Source of the DNA: Gemmobacter aquarius
Lineage (GTDB): Bacteria > Pseudomonadota > Alphaproteobacteria > Rhodobacterales > Rhodobacteraceae
Assembly (NCBI RefSeq): GCF_003060865.1
Contig: NZ_CP028918.1
Span: 1,662,001-1,726,000 of the forward strand
DNA length: 64,000 bases
Reading direction: 5' to 3'
This document shows positions 48,167-56,505 of the stretch, one piece after another; positions within the stretch are counted from its first letter, which is position 1; every line of letters starts with the position of its first letter. The notes under the pieces were generated by a model. It ran no database searches. It was not told the DNA's origin and worked only from the letters and a program-made list of their open reading frames with translations. Position numbers and translations under genes: made by a program.

Positions 48167-48868
48167 TCAAACCAACCCCGGAACCGCCATTTCCGCCGCC
48201 TTGCGGATCGCCGCGATGTTGCGCCCGTAAGCCTCGGGCGCATCGACCGATCCGCCGGTGAACACCGCAGAACCCGCCACCAGCACATCGGCACCCGCCG
48301 CCGCGACCAAGGGCGCGGTCTCGACGGTCACGCCGCCGTCGATTTCGATATGGATCGGGCGCGCCCCGATGACGCTACGCAAGGAACGCACCTTATCCAC
48401 TTGGGAATGAATGAATTTTTGTCCGCCAAAGCCGGGGTTGACGGTCATGACACACACAAGATCGATCAGGTCGATCAGATGCGCCACCTGTTCGATCCCG
48501 CTGCCCGGATTGATCGCCAGACCTGCTTTTTTCCCTGTGTTCCGAATAGCTTGCAGCGTGCGGTGAATGTGCGGCCCGCTTTCCAGATGCGCGGTGATCA
48601 CATCGGCGCCGGCGGCGGCATAGGCCTCGATATAGGCATCGACCGGCGCAATCATCAGATGCACGTCCATCACGCCCTTGATATGCGGGCGAATGGCTTT
48701 GCAGGTCGCAGGACCAAAGGTCAAATTCGGAGCGAAGTGCCCGTCCATCACATCGACATGCACCCAATCGGCACCTTGCGCCTCGATGGCGCGGCACTCG
48801 GCACCGAAATTCGCAAAATCGGCCGACAGGATCGACGGGGCGATCTTGATACTGCGCGAGAACGCCAT
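48167..48868 (-). CDS. rpe: ribulose-phosphate 3-epimerase
   Basis: The 233-residue TIM barrel interconverts ribulose 5-phosphate and xylulose 5-phosphate in the pentose phosphate and Calvin pathways. It shows APSILSADFANFG, the metal ligands in VHVDVMDGHFAPNLTFG and DVHLMI, and the final DGGVTVETAPLV and GADVLVAGSAVF. Two hairpins of the repeat family lie upstream. Confidence 0.95.
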   Translation of the reverse strand: MAFSRSIKIAPSILSADFANFGAECRAIEAQGADWVHVDVMDGHFAPNLTFGPATCKAIRPHIKGVMDVHLMIAPVDAYIEAYAAAGADVITAHLESGPHIHRTLQAIRNTGKKAGLAINPGSGIEQVAHLIDLIDLVCVMTVNPGFGGQKFIHSQVDKVRSLRSVIGARPIHIEIDGGVTVETAPLVAAAGADVLVAGSAVFTGGSVDAPEAYGRNIAAIRKAAEMAVPGLV

Positions 48869-48941
48869 GGAAACCTCCGCTTAAGCTTTCTGTGCTTTGG
48901 TGTACAGCGTGAACGGGAGCAGGGCCAGTGCAACGCGCGGC

Positions 48942-48988
48942 GAATTCTTCTGCGAAGAATTCCGGTGACGAAGTTTCTGCGAAACTTC
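48942..48988. repeat. paired hairpins upstream of rpe, likely copy 3 of the hairpin family
   Basis: GAATTCTTC-TGC-GAAGAATTC (48942-48962) and GAAGTTTC-TGC-GAAACTTC (48970-48988) stand side by side. The GAAGTTT arm is shared with the elements at 39599 and 62378; loops differ (TGC instead of ACG/CGT). Confidence 0.65.
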
Positions 48989-49099
48989 ACCGCGTATCTG
49001 ATCCATCGCAAAAAGATCACCGGCAGGGGTTTTCGGTTCAAAACCCGGGCCGGCCAAACGGTACAATTCAGATTTATTACATAATATTCATTATGCGAA

Positions 49100-49368
49100 A
49101 TATGGATTTACGGGGGACGGAGAGCGAGGCTTCGCGCGGCCTCGTGGGCAAGTACGTCGACACCGTTGCTTGGCCGGATGAGCGGTTCGAAGTGCGCTCG
49201 AAAGGGTTTTCACTGCCCTGCGGCCGAAGCGGCAGCTCACGCGGCCGAATGAGCCTGACCGCAGGACCGGTCAGGTCTGCGATATTCAGGTCTGCGATAT
49301 CGGGGGTCTCCGCCCTGCCCGGTCCTGCTCCGACAGCGAAACGCGACAGTTCTACTTTGCACGGCTGA
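49100..49368 (+). pseudogene. possible transposase C-terminal remnant
   Basis: A plus-strand reading contains GLVGKYVDTVAWPDERFEVR followed by SKGFSLP, which recalls the C-terminal segment of large IS transposases of the ISNCY type. The rest of the gene is absent and no terminal inverted repeats are seen, so this is tentative. Confidence 0.3.
49271..49300. repeat. perfect 15-bp tandem duplication
   Basis: TCAGGTCTGCGATAT occurs twice head to tail within the presumed transposase remnant. Confidence 0.9.
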
Positions 49369-49439
49369 CGACGAATAAACTTGGTGACAAGAATGACAAG
49401 CTAAACCAACAACCCAACCGCTCGAACGATCATATGGAA

Positions 49440-49451
49440 ATTGGCGCACCC
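49440..49451 (-). repeat. putative attL, duplicate of the tRNA-Arg 3' end
   Basis: ATTGGCGCACCC here equals 52794-52805, the acceptor stem, discriminator and CCA end of tRNA-Arg plus flanking bases. A 3'-end tRNA duplication is the standard footprint of tRNA-targeted integrases. Sequence beyond the core also matches loosely (GGAA/AGAA). Confidence 0.5.
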
Positions 49452-49695
49452 GGAACGTGCCGAATTCATCTTTTTGCATTTGTTCATCCTCGTGCGTTTT
49501 GGCATAAAGATGTAAATCTTATCAGATGCTTGTCGTTCGAACTTTGCGCGCCGCCTCAGTTCATCTTGTATATATTAGTCTAAGTATGTTTAAATTAGTC
49601 AATCCATTTATGGCTATGCAGTCGGCTATGCCGCTTTTCGGGAAAAAGTTCGAATCCCGATTTTTGCGGTAGGCCGACGGTCTGAGGAGTAACCA

Positions 49696-50513
49696 GTGCC
49701 CAAGCGAGCGAAGGAACTTTCGGCGATCGAGATTCGCCGCGCGTCTCATCCCGGAACGCCAGACCGCAACATTTGGTTTCCCGTCGGTGGTGTCTCCGGT
49801 CTGTTGCTGCAGATCACCCCCCGTCAGGCAAAGTCGTGGCTGCTACGGACAACCATTGGAGGGCAGCGTCGCGGGATTGGGCTGGCCCCTACCCCGAGGT
49901 TGGCATCGCTCAGACCCGAGAGCGGGCGCGGGACGCAAAGGAGAAGATTGCCTCAGGTATCGACCGAGTAGAAGCTCGGCGCGCTGCTAGGGCCGCTCTG
50001 GCGGCCGCGCAGCGCCGTGGTCTGAAGGTGGACAATGCTCTTGATCGATGGATCGAAGCGAAAGGCCCTCAGATCGGGAACGAGAAGGCCGTCAAGTATC
50101 TCCGGGCATCGTTCGCGTCCTACGTGATGCCCCACATCGGCGACATGGCCGTGCACGAGGTTGCGACCCAAGACGTGCTTCGGATCCTGCAGCCCATATG
50201 GGCGGAGAAGAACGAAACCGCCCGCAAGGTTCGCATGCGTCTTGAGGCTGTGCTTTCGTGGGCCGCCGTCGCTGGCCACCGGCCACACGACCAACCCAAC
50301 GCCGCCCGGTGGAAGGGCAACCTCGCCGAGCTTTTCCCCGCGCCCGAAAAAGTAGCGTCCAAGGTGAACCAACCGGCCATCGGGCAGGCTGACCTTGCGC
50401 CGTGGTGGGCATCCCTCGCCCGGCGCGGCGGTATGACCTATGGCGCGGCGCGGTTCGAGTGCCAGAGCGGGGGGCAGGGCCTATCGCCCCGCCCCCTTCC
50501 TTTCCGAGGATGA
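49696..50513 (+). pseudogene. P4-type tyrosine integrase, frameshifted and truncated
   Basis: The reading MPKRAKELSAIEIRRASHPG to SWLLRTTIGGQRRGIGL continues in another frame as GPYPEVGIAQTRERARDAKE, so one base is missing near 49884. It contains the arm-binding DUF4102 domain and core-binding domain (NALDRWIEAKG, VMPHIGDMAVHEV) but stops after WWASLARRGGMT, before the catalytic R-H-R-Y domain. It is therefore inactive. The location 245 bp from attL fits an island integrase. Confidence 0.8.
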
Positions 50514-50616
50514 CGAGCTGCTCATGGTGGAACTCGCCGATGCCCTCGCCTTCACTCTCGAATGGCTGGAATGGGCGGCCTCAGCCTCGCGCGGCGCCTC
50601 ATGGAGGGGCCGATAA
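50440..50616 (+). CDS. small unknown island protein, 58 aa
   Basis: An ATG at 50440 opens a 58-residue frame, MARRGSSARAGGRAYRPAPF followed by LSEDDELLMVELADALAFTL and EWLEWAASASRGASWRGR. Its acidic, helix-like middle suggests a real protein. Its TAA overlaps the next ATG by one base (TAATG), implying translational coupling. It overlaps the end of the broken integrase in another frame. No family recognised; phage-type accessory gene is an inference. Confidence 0.45.
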   Translation: MARRGSSARAGGRAYRPAPFLSEDDELLMVELADALAFTLEWLEWAASASRGASWRGR

Positions 50617-50870
50617 TGGCCCGCAAAGGCGCAGCGGTGGACAAGCGCGTCCGCAAGATCGAAGGCCGCTTGCGCGACCGTCTGGCGCGCATGTTCCCCC
50701 AGGTGGACGCACACGACCTGATCCTAGAACTTCGTCCCCTGATCCACGAAATCGCCCGTGACGGGGTCGAAGACCATGACGCCCTGTTTCGGCGGGCGGC
50801 GACGGAACCGAAGTTCCGCGAACTGGTCGCGCGGATCGGCGAAAGGATTGCAGCGAAGACCCGCGCATAA
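50616..50870 (+). CDS. unknown island protein, 84 aa
   Basis: The start ATG 50616 shares its A with the stop of the preceding frame. The 84-residue product is basic and helical (VDKRVRKIEGRLRDRLARMF, then PEPxKFRELVARIGERIAAK). No transmembrane segment or known domain is visible. It sits in a chain of overlapping small genes behind the dead integrase. Confidence 0.55.
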   Translation: MARKGAAVDKRVRKIEGRLRDRLARMFPQVDAHDLILELRPLIHEIARDGVEDHDALFRRAATEPKFRELVARIGERIAAKTRA

Positions 50871-50944
50871 CCGGCGGTTGCATCGGAACGCGAGCAAGGC
50901 GAGAATTCGGCCTGCCCCTGTCCCCCTCTTTGCGAGTGCCCGCC

Positions 50945-51442
50945 ATGCCCGAGCCGTTCCTCCCCCTTCTGGACCGTCAGGCCACCATCCGAGGGCGCGA
51001 GGTCGTCTTCACTTGCGGCGACGCCACCGAGGCCGCCGCCGCGCTGGCACAGGCGCGAGACCGCGCTGCCCGAGGCGAAGACGCCATCGCGACGCTCCTG
51101 TCCATAGCCGAGACCATTGAGCAATGGGGCAAGGCTGAATTGGTCGACGGCAAGGGGATCGGCAACGACCTTCTGGACCTCGCCGACATCATCGGCGCCG
51201 AAGACGCCGCCCGAGCACGTGGCCTGTCAAAGTTCTTGCCGTCTCGCAGCCAAACCTACCGCGACGGCGCGCGTTGGGCGCTACGTCGCTGCATTGCGTG
51301 GCTTCATGCCGAGGCCGCGTCGATGAACGATCCCAAAGCGCGGAGCGTGCTGCACTCCGCAGCCTTCGGCATGGGGTGCTGGAAGCGGAAGGCGCTGGAA
51401 GACGCGCCCGACAGCGTCTCACGCGCTGGCGGTTCGCTATGA
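50945..51442 (+). CDS. unknown island protein, 165 aa
   Basis: The 165-residue product begins MPEPFLPLLDRQATIRGREV. It has a helical, charged make-up with a central AETIEQWGKAELVDGKGIGN segment; no domain is recognised. The stop overlaps the next start as ATGA, so the two are co-translated. Phage or integrative-element hypothetical proteins of this size are common in Rhodobacteraceae. Confidence 0.6.
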   Translation: MPEPFLPLLDRQATIRGREVVFTCGDATEAAAALAQARDRAARGEDAIATLLSIAETIEQWGKAELVDGKGIGNDLLDLADIIGAEDAARARGLSKFLPSRSQTYRDGARWALRRCIAWLHAEAASMNDPKARSVLHSAAFGMGCWKRKALEDAPDSVSRAGGSL

Positions 51443-51957
51443 CCGCCCGCACGCCAAAGCCCCGCCTCGCGCGTGTGGCGGCCCTGCCAGAGCCGCAATG
51501 GACGCCCGAGCTTGTCGGCGACGCGCTGGTCACCGCGATGCGCTGGGCCGCCTCTCAGGGGCCGGTGGGGCCTCGGGGCTACAACCATGTCAGGTTTGCC
51601 TTCTCTGCCTCTCTGGACGACCATCTGGACGAAGGCTGGGGATTGCCCGAGGTTGCTGGTCAGGACGAACCGCCCGAAGACCGGCCGCTTCGCCTCATGC
51701 TTCCCCCGGCGGTCGTCTCGCGTCATCGCGCGGCGCTGGAATGGCCCGCAACCTACCTCTGCCCCGCCCATGTGGGCAGCGCCCGCGCCCTTGGCCTGTG
51801 GGCAGCCTGCAAGGCCACGGGGCGGTCCTTCGACGGGGCACTCAAGGCGCGGGCCACCATGCACCGATCGGTGGCTTACAGACTACGGGACAAGGGCCTG
51901 TCGCTGGTGAGCGTGGGCCTTGCCCGCGACGGAGTGCTGGTTGACGTTGCCGCATAG
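51439..51957 (+). CDS. unknown island protein, 172 aa
   Basis: The 172-residue product starts MTARTPKPRLARVAALPEPQ at 51439 inside the preceding stop. A conserved-looking stretch RWAASQGPVGPRGYNHVRFA and a late SVAYRLRDKGLSLVSVG suggest a folded protein, but I do not recognise it. It is the last coding gene before the tRNA-like sequence. Confidence 0.6.
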   Translation: MTARTPKPRLARVAALPEPQWTPELVGDALVTAMRWAASQGPVGPRGYNHVRFAFSASLDDHLDEGWGLPEVAGQDEPPEDRPLRLMLPPAVVSRHRAALEWPATYLCPAHVGSARALGLWAACKATGRSFDGALKARATMHRSVAYRLRDKGLSLVSVGLARDGVLVDVAA

Positions 51958-51995
51958 GCTTGGCAGGCGGTGGGCAGGCGATGTAGCCTGCCCTT

Positions 51996-52069
51996 CTGCC
52001 CGTGGGCGAACTGGTGAAGCCATATGGTCGATAGGCCTAGGATTGGGGGTTCGAATCCCCCCGGGCAGT
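51996..52069 (+). tRNA. tRNA-like sequence, degenerate anticodon stem
   Basis: A full cloverleaf of 73 nt plus discriminator T fits: acceptor CTGCCCG/CGGGCAG (7 of 7), D arm GGCG...AGCC with GG in the loop, and T arm GGGGG-TTCGAAT-CCCCC (5 of 5). The anticodon stem TATGG/GCCTA has two mismatches and the loop TCGATAG has C at position 33; formal anticodon GAT. No encoded CCA. It is probably a pseudo-tRNA or a mobile-element tRNA mimic. Confidence 0.5.
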
Positions 52070-52074
52070 CAAAA

Positions 52075-52099
52075 GGCGGGCCGGATAGACCGGCCCGCC
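52075..52099. terminator. GC-rich hairpin after the tRNA-like sequence
   Basis: GGCGGGCCGG-ATAGA-CCGGCCCGCC is a perfect 10-bp stem. No T-run follows on the plus strand; AAAA precedes it, giving TTTT on the minus strand. Confidence 0.6.
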
Positions 52100-52125
52100 A
52101 GGTAACATGCCGGGTAGCGCAAAGG

Positions 52126-52147
52126 GCCGCCCGGTGATCCGGGCGGC
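52126..52147 (-). terminator. hairpin behind the 93-aa gene
   Basis: GCCGCCCGG-TGAT-CCGGGCGGC forms a 9-bp stem, 19 bp past the stop of the minus-strand gene; CCTTT follows on that strand. Confidence 0.6.
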
Positions 52148-52166
52148 GCATGTGTTTCGGGTGTGC

Positions 52167-52448
52167 TCAGGCGTTCAGAAGAGCGACTTCCTCGACCAGC
52201 TTGGCGACGCGCGGGAAGTCGTCGTCATTGATCTGGTCAAGCGCCCAAAGACCGCCCGTCACGCCCCTGTAGATCATCAGGGAACGCGCCTTGAGGGCGA
52301 GGTCGTCGCGGCTTGTCGAAGGGATATCCATGACACGGTGCCACGCCGCATAGCTGGCGTCGATGACCGCAGGCTCTTCGGACAAGGCCGCCGCCCGGTT
52401 CGCCTCAACGAATGCGTCAAAGGCAGCGGTTACAGTGGTCGCATTCAT
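52167..52448 (-). CDS. unknown protein, 93 aa, helical
   Basis: The 93-residue product reads MNATTVTAAFDAFVEANRAA and on to TKxSRDDLALKARSLMIYRG; it is acidic and mostly helical with no membrane segment or signal. A GAGGTGAAG ribosome site precedes the ATG. The upstream region carries a TTGACA promoter and three TTGG operators, so this is the regulated gene of the island's right end. No family recognised. Confidence 0.65.
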   Translation of the reverse strand: MNATTVTAAFDAFVEANRAAALSEEPAVIDASYAAWHRVMDIPSTSRDDLALKARSLMIYRGVTGGLWALDQINDDDFPRVAKLVEEVALLNA

Positions 52449-52479
52449 GGCTTCACCTCGTAATGTTGAACGTCAGGCA

Positions 52480-52508
52480 AGCATCGGCGGCTGCTGAAAA
52501 TCTGTCAA
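52480..52508 (-). promoter_or_regulatory. promoter of the 93-aa gene
   Basis: On the minus strand, a perfect TTGACA (52508-52503) is followed after 17 bp by GATGCT (52485-52480). Confidence 0.5.
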
Positions 52509-52519
52509 GTTATTGTTTT

Positions 52520-52538
52520 TGTTGGTTTTTATCCAACA
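52520..52538. promoter_or_regulatory. operator-like inverted repeat 1
   Basis: TGTTGG-TTTTTAT-CCAACA is a 6-7-6 palindrome 11 bp upstream of the -35 box of the 93-aa gene. Confidence 0.55.
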
Positions 52539-52562
52539 TTTTGACGGGCTTTCTGCGGAGAA

Positions 52563-52579
52563 GTTGGTTTTTATCCGGC
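52563..52579. promoter_or_regulatory. operator-like inverted repeat 2, degenerate
   Basis: GTTGG-TTTTTAT-CCGGC repeats the left arm and spacer of repeat 1 with two changes in the right arm. Confidence 0.45.
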
Positions 52580-52612
52580 AAAATCCGCGATGCAGCGCAC
52601 AAACGGGCGGGC

Positions 52613-52635
52613 GATGTTGGATTGTATCCAACATC
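52613..52635. promoter_or_regulatory. operator-like inverted repeat 3
   Basis: GATGTTGG-ATTGTAT-CCAACATC has perfect 8-bp arms and the same 7-bp spacing. A separate GGTGCGACA-GGC-TGTCGCACC hairpin follows at 52662-52682. The rest of 52449-52795 shows no gene. Confidence 0.55.
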
Positions 52636-52795
52636 GACTCGGTCACACCGCAGCGCGACACGGTGCGACAGGCTGTCGCACCAAAGAGGCAGTCAGCCGT
52701 CGGCTCCTACCGTTTTCATGTTGGCTCTGTGATTGGCTAGCGGCGCGTGCCGCGATCAATAAATCGCAGTAAAAACAAGCACATATGCATGATAT

Positions 52796-52872
52796 TGGCG
52801 CACCCAGAAGGATTCGAACCTTCGACCTCTGCCTTCGGAGGGCAGCACTCTATCCAGCTGAGCTATGGGTGC
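52796..52872 (-). tRNA. tRNA-Arg(CCG)
   Basis: Acceptor GCACCCA/TGGGTGC, D arm GCTC...GAGT-type, anticodon stem CTGCC/GGCAG with loop CTCCGAA (anticodon CCG), and T arm GAAGG-TTCGAAT-CCTTC are intact; the 3' CCA is encoded. It reads Arg codon CGG. Its 3' end is the island attachment site. Confidence 0.93.
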
Positions 52873-52926
52873 GCGCTGTGCGAACCGATTACCGAAAACG
52901 GCGGTCGGTTGCAACGCCTTACCGCA

Positions 52927-54150
52927 TCAGCCGTTGAAAAGTTCGTTCGCCAGTTCCAAGGCCGACACCAGCGCATCGACCTCGGCCTTTGTGTTGTAAA
53001 GCCCGAACGACGCACGGCATGTCGCGCCAACGCCCATATGCTCCATCAGCGGCATCGCGCAATGCGTTCCGGCCCGAACGGCGATCCCGCGTTTGTCGAG
53101 GATGGTCGAGATGTCATGCGCATGCGCCTGCCCCGCCAGCGTAAAACTGAAGATCGCGCCCTTTGTTTCGGAATTTCCCTGCACGTTCAACCAGTTCAGC
53201 CCCGCCAACCGGCTGCGGGCATAGTCGCGCAAATCCCGCTCATGCGCTGCGATATTTGCCATGCCAAGACCCATCATGTAGTCCAGCGCCACGCCAAGCG
53301 CGATCTGGGACACGATGCTGGGCGTGCCAGCCTCGAACTTCATCGGCGGATCGTTCCATGTCACCGCATCGCGGCCAACCTCGCGGATCATGTCACCGCC
53401 GCCGATGAACGGCCGCATTTCCGCCTGCCGCTCGGCCCGTACGTAGATCGCGCCCGATCCGGACGGCCCATAAAGTTTATGCCCCGTCACGGCATAGAAA
53501 TCGCAGCCAATCGCCTGCACATCGACCGGCATATGCACCGCCGCCTGCGACCCGTCGACCAGCACGGGCACGCCCTTTTCGCGCGCGCCCCGGCAAATGG
53601 CGGCCACATCGACCACCGTGCCCAGCACGTTCGACATATGCGTGACCGCCACCAGTTTCGTGCGCGGCCCGATCGCATCGATCACCGCCTGCGGGTCGAG
53701 GTCGCCATTGGTGTCACAGTCGACCCATTTCAGCACCACCCCCTGCCGCTCGCGCAGGAAATGCCACGGCACGATATTGGCGTGATGCTCCATGATCGAC
53801 AAAACGATCTCGTCCCCCGCCTGCAAGCGGGGTGCGGCCCAGGCATAGGACACCAGATTGATCGCTTCCGTCGTGCCGGAATTGAAGATGATCTCGTCTT
53901 CCGAAGCGGCGTTCAGAAACCGTTTGACGATTCCGCGTACGCCTTCATACCGTTCGGTCGCAAGGTTGGAAAGATAATGCAAGCCACGGTGAACATTGGC
54001 ATATTCCATCGAATAGGCCTGTGTGATCGCATCGATCACCACCTGCGGCTTTTGCGCCGACGCGCCATTGTCCAGATAGACCAGCGGCTTGCCGTTGACC
54101 TGACGCGACAGGATCGGAAAATCGCCGCGCACCGCATCTACATCATACAT
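52927..54150 (-). CDS. sufS: SufS-type cysteine desulfurase
   Basis: The 407-residue group II desulfurase delivers sulfur for Fe-S assembly. PLP lysine in [17 protein letters not shown], catalytic Cys in [15 protein letters not shown], and the SufS opening [13 protein letters not shown] are all seen. It closes the leftward suf operon, 3 bp after a Yip1-like gene. No sufE or sufA is adjacent before tRNA-Arg and the island. Confidence 0.94.
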   Translation of the reverse strand: MYDVDAVRGDFPILSRQVNGKPLVYLDNGASAQKPQVVIDAITQAYSMEYANVHRGLHYLSNLATERYEGVRGIVKRFLNAASEDEIIFNSGTTEAINLVSYAWAAPRLQAGDEIVLSIMEHHANIVPWHFLRERQGVVLKWVDCDTNGDLDPQAVIDAIGPRTKLVAVTHMSNVLGTVVDVAAICRGAREKGVPVLVDGSQAAVHMPVDVQAIGCDFYAVTGHKLYGPSGSGAIYVRAERQAEMRPFIGGGDMIREVGRDAVTWNDPPMKFEAGTPSIVSQIALGVALDYMMGLGMANIAAHERDLRDYARSRLAGLNWLNVQGNSETKGAIFSFTLAGQAHAHDISTILDKRGIAVRAGTHCAMPLMEHMGVGATCRASFGLYNTKAEVDALVSALELANELFNG

Positions 54151-54153
54151 GGC

Positions 54154-54738
54154 CTAGATCCCCGCCGGAAAGAACGGCAACAAAACGACCGTCATCACCA
54201 GCACCATCACCACAAAGGTCGCAATCACCCCCGCCAGAACCATCCCCACCGACCGGAACCCGTGCAGCTCGGCCACGAAATTGGTCAAGAGCCACAGGAA
54301 AATCACCACCGAGGCCACTTCCAGCAATGACGCCAAGGGCGGCATCACCACCAGCAACACCATCTGCATGAAAACCAGCGCAAGCTGCACCACCTGCAAC
54401 CAAGCGACCAGCAGCACCGCATCGGGCAAAGACCCGCTGCCCCCGCGCCACCGCCCGACCCCGTAAACCAGCAGCGCCGTCACCCCCATGCCGAACCCGA
54501 CCATCCCCGCCCAGAAGAACGGGCCGGGCATCGCGATCACCTCGCCATCCGGCCCGATGGTGGGCGCCATGGCCGACACGGCATACATCACGATGGCCGA
54601 GGCCACCGCCATCAGCACAAGTGCCGCCCAACGCGCGTTGTCGGGCAGGCCCGATTGCACGATCATCGCCGCCGCCTTGCGCGGGTTCTGAAACGTCAGC
54701 TTCAACAGTGCGACCAACCCGCCAACCGTCACGTCCAT
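54154..54738 (-). CDS. Yip1-like integral membrane protein 1
   Basis: The 194-residue protein has about five hydrophobic helices ([50 protein letters not shown]) in the Yip1/DUF1282 style. It overlaps its neighbour by ATGA and lies between sufD and sufS. A link to Fe-S assembly is only contextual. Confidence 0.7.
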   Translation of the reverse strand: MDVTVGGLVALLKLTFQNPRKAAAMIVQSGLPDNARWAALVLMAVASAIVMYAVSAMAPTIGPDGEVIAMPGPFFWAGMVGFGMGVTALLVYGVGRWRGGSGSLPDAVLLVAWLQVVQLALVFMQMVLLVVMPPLASLLEVASVVIFLWLLTNFVAELHGFRSVGMVLAGVIATFVVMVLVMTVVLLPFFPAGI

Positions 54739-55217
54739 CACCGCTCCGCCTCGATCAGCATGTTGATCCACAAGTATAAAAACCCCGCCGCTACGGCGAT
54801 GCCAACTGCGGTCAATGCCGCACCCTGCCCCAGAAAGCCCGCGACCAGCCCGTTCAGAAGCATCAAAGGGGCCACCGACAGCAGCGCCCAGAACAGCGCC
54901 AAGCGGGCCGAAAACCACGTTCCCTTGCCACCGAAAAGCCGCGCCACTAGGTGACTTAGCGCCGCCACCGCGTAAAGGAACAGGGGCAGCAGGAACACCA
55001 CCCCCATCAACGCCCCGACCATCCGCGCTTCCAGCGGCACCTCGGGCTGCAAGAACGCCTCGCGCGACAGGCGCGGCCATTGCGACACGAAGATAAGCGC
55101 GCAAGCCCCCATCACGGTTGCCAGCGCGCGGTCTTCCCGCGGGCCGTCGGCCAGCTTGGCGCGGATCACCCCGCGCGGGTCGCGCCAAGACCGCAGCATA
55201 TCCAGCGTGACAGGCAT
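54738..55217 (-). CDS. Yip1-like integral membrane protein 2
   Basis: The 159-residue protein carries about four helices (VVFLLPLFLYAVAALSHLV, ALFWALLSVAPLMLLNGLV) after a soluble N-terminus SWRDPRGVIRAKLADG, the start typical of Yip1-domain proteins. It overlaps the downstream Yip1-like gene by ATGA and follows sufD by 1 bp, so both belong to the suf transcript. Confidence 0.7.
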   Translation of the reverse strand: MPVTLDMLRSWRDPRGVIRAKLADGPREDRALATVMGACALIFVSQWPRLSREAFLQPEVPLEARMVGALMGVVFLLPLFLYAVAALSHLVARLFGGKGTWFSARLALFWALLSVAPLMLLNGLVAGFLGQGAALTAVGIAVAAGFLYLWINMLIEAER

Positions 55218-55218
55218 A

Positions 55219-56505
55219 TCAGTGCTCGTGCCGCGCCAGCCAGCCTTCCAGCCGCGCGCGGATATCCTCGGCAATGGTCTCGTCCTCGATCTCGGCAATC
55301 GCCTCGGCAAGGAAGGCCAGCACCAGCAACCCCTGCGCCTGCCGCAGCGGCACGCCGCGCGATTGCAGATAGAACAGTGCTGTCTCGTCGATCGCGCCAC
55401 TGGTCGATCCGTGCGAACACTTCACGTCGTCGGCGTAAATCTCCAACTCTGGCTTGGCGAGGAACTGGCTATCCCCGTCCAGCAGAAGCGACTGGCTGAT
55501 CTGGTAGCCATCGGTCTTTTGCGCGCCCTGTTTGACAAGGATCTTGCCCTGAAACACACCCACGGCACCGTTCTTCAAGACCTTCTTGAACACCTGACGG
55601 CTTTCGCAGCGCAGTCCCGCATGGGTGACAAACACCGTATCGTCGTGGTGGAAGGCCCCGTCCCCGACCGCAGCCCCCGCGACATGGGCCACCGCATCAT
55701 CGCCCAAAAGCTCGATCACCGCCTCGTTGCGCGTCAGCACGCCATTGGCGGTCAGCGTGAAGGATTTGAACAGCGCCCCCTCGGCCAGACGGGCAAAGAC
55801 ATGGGTCACCGCGCGGCGTTCATGGTCGCGGCCCTGCGACCGGATATGGTGGAACCGCGCGCCCTTGGCGACATCGACCTCCATCACCTTGTTGAACCGC
55901 GCCGCGGCGGGGCCGTTTTCCAGAATGGTGATCTCGGCGCCTTCCTCCAGCTTCACGCAATGGTGCAGGGTCGCATCGGAAACTTCTGATTTATGGTGAT
56001 AAATCAGCGAAACCGGACGCGCCGCCTTGCCCGTCACGCGGATCAGCACGCCGTCGGTCGCAAAGGCCGTGTTCAGCACCGCGAGCGGCCGCTCGACCGG
56101 AACCTGCCCCCGCGCCTCAAGCACACCATACAAGCCCTGCGCCCAGTGGATATCGCGCCCGCCCGCATCGCCCAGCCGTTCGATCTCGACCCCGGCAAGC
56201 GACAGATCGTCCGACTGCGCCGGATCGAAGACACCATCGACAAAAACCAGCTTCAGCCGGTCCAGACCGGCAAAGGTCATCGGCTCGTCATCCGCCGCGA
56301 ATAGCGCCGCCTTCGGTGCTGCCGCCGCCGTCAAACTCGCCGGATCGGTATAGCGCCAGTACTCGTCACGCTTTCCCGGCAATCCCATCGCCGACAACCG
56401 CGCCAGTGCCCCTGCCCGCGCGGCCCCCAGCCACCCGTCGGGCGCAAAGGACAAACCGGCGATCCGCGCCGCCAGCGCGTCCTGCTTTGCGACAGCCAAA
56501 GCCAT
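55219..56505 (-). CDS. sufD: Fe-S cluster assembly scaffold protein SufD
   Basis: The 428-residue SufD pairs with SufB as scaffold. It shows the beta-helix core with YADDVKCSHGSTSGAIDETALFY (split here as YADDVKCSHGSTSGAID, ETALFYLQSRG) and the opening PGKRDEYWRYTDP. The start at MALAVAKQDALAARI overlaps the sufC stop. A longer upstream reading runs across sufC and is rejected. Confidence 0.93.
   Translation of the reverse strand: MALAVAKQDALAARIAGLSFAPDGWLGAARAGALARLSAMGLPGKRDEYWRYTDPASLTAAAAPKAALFAADDEPMTFAGLDRLKLVFVDGVFDPAQSDDLSLAGVEIERLGDAGGRDIHWAQGLYGVLEARGQVPVERPLAVLNTAFATDGVLIRVTGKAARPVSLIYHHKSEVSDATLHHCVKLEEGAEITILENGPAAARFNKVMEVDVAKGARFHHIRSQGRDHERRAVTHVFARLAEGALFKSFTLTANGVLTRNEAVIELLGDDAVAHVAGAAVGDGAFHHDDTVFVTHAGLRCESRQVFKKVLKNGAVGVFQGKILVKQGAQKTDGYQISQSLLLDGDSQFLAKPELEIYADDVKCSHGSTSGAIDETALFYLQSRGVPLRQAQGLLVLAFLAEAIAEIEDETIAEDIRARLEGWLARHEH

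Noticed and set aside
49648..49658. GTTCGAATCCC shared with 52049-52059 as an alternative att core next to the integrase
   Set aside because: It is the universal T-loop sequence, only 11 bp, and the left site has no tRNA fold; the tRNA-Arg duplication is more specific.
50616..52448. Toxin-antitoxin or anti-phage defence system in the island
   Set aside because: None of the small proteins shows a recognisable toxin, nuclease or NTPase motif; coupling alone is not enough.
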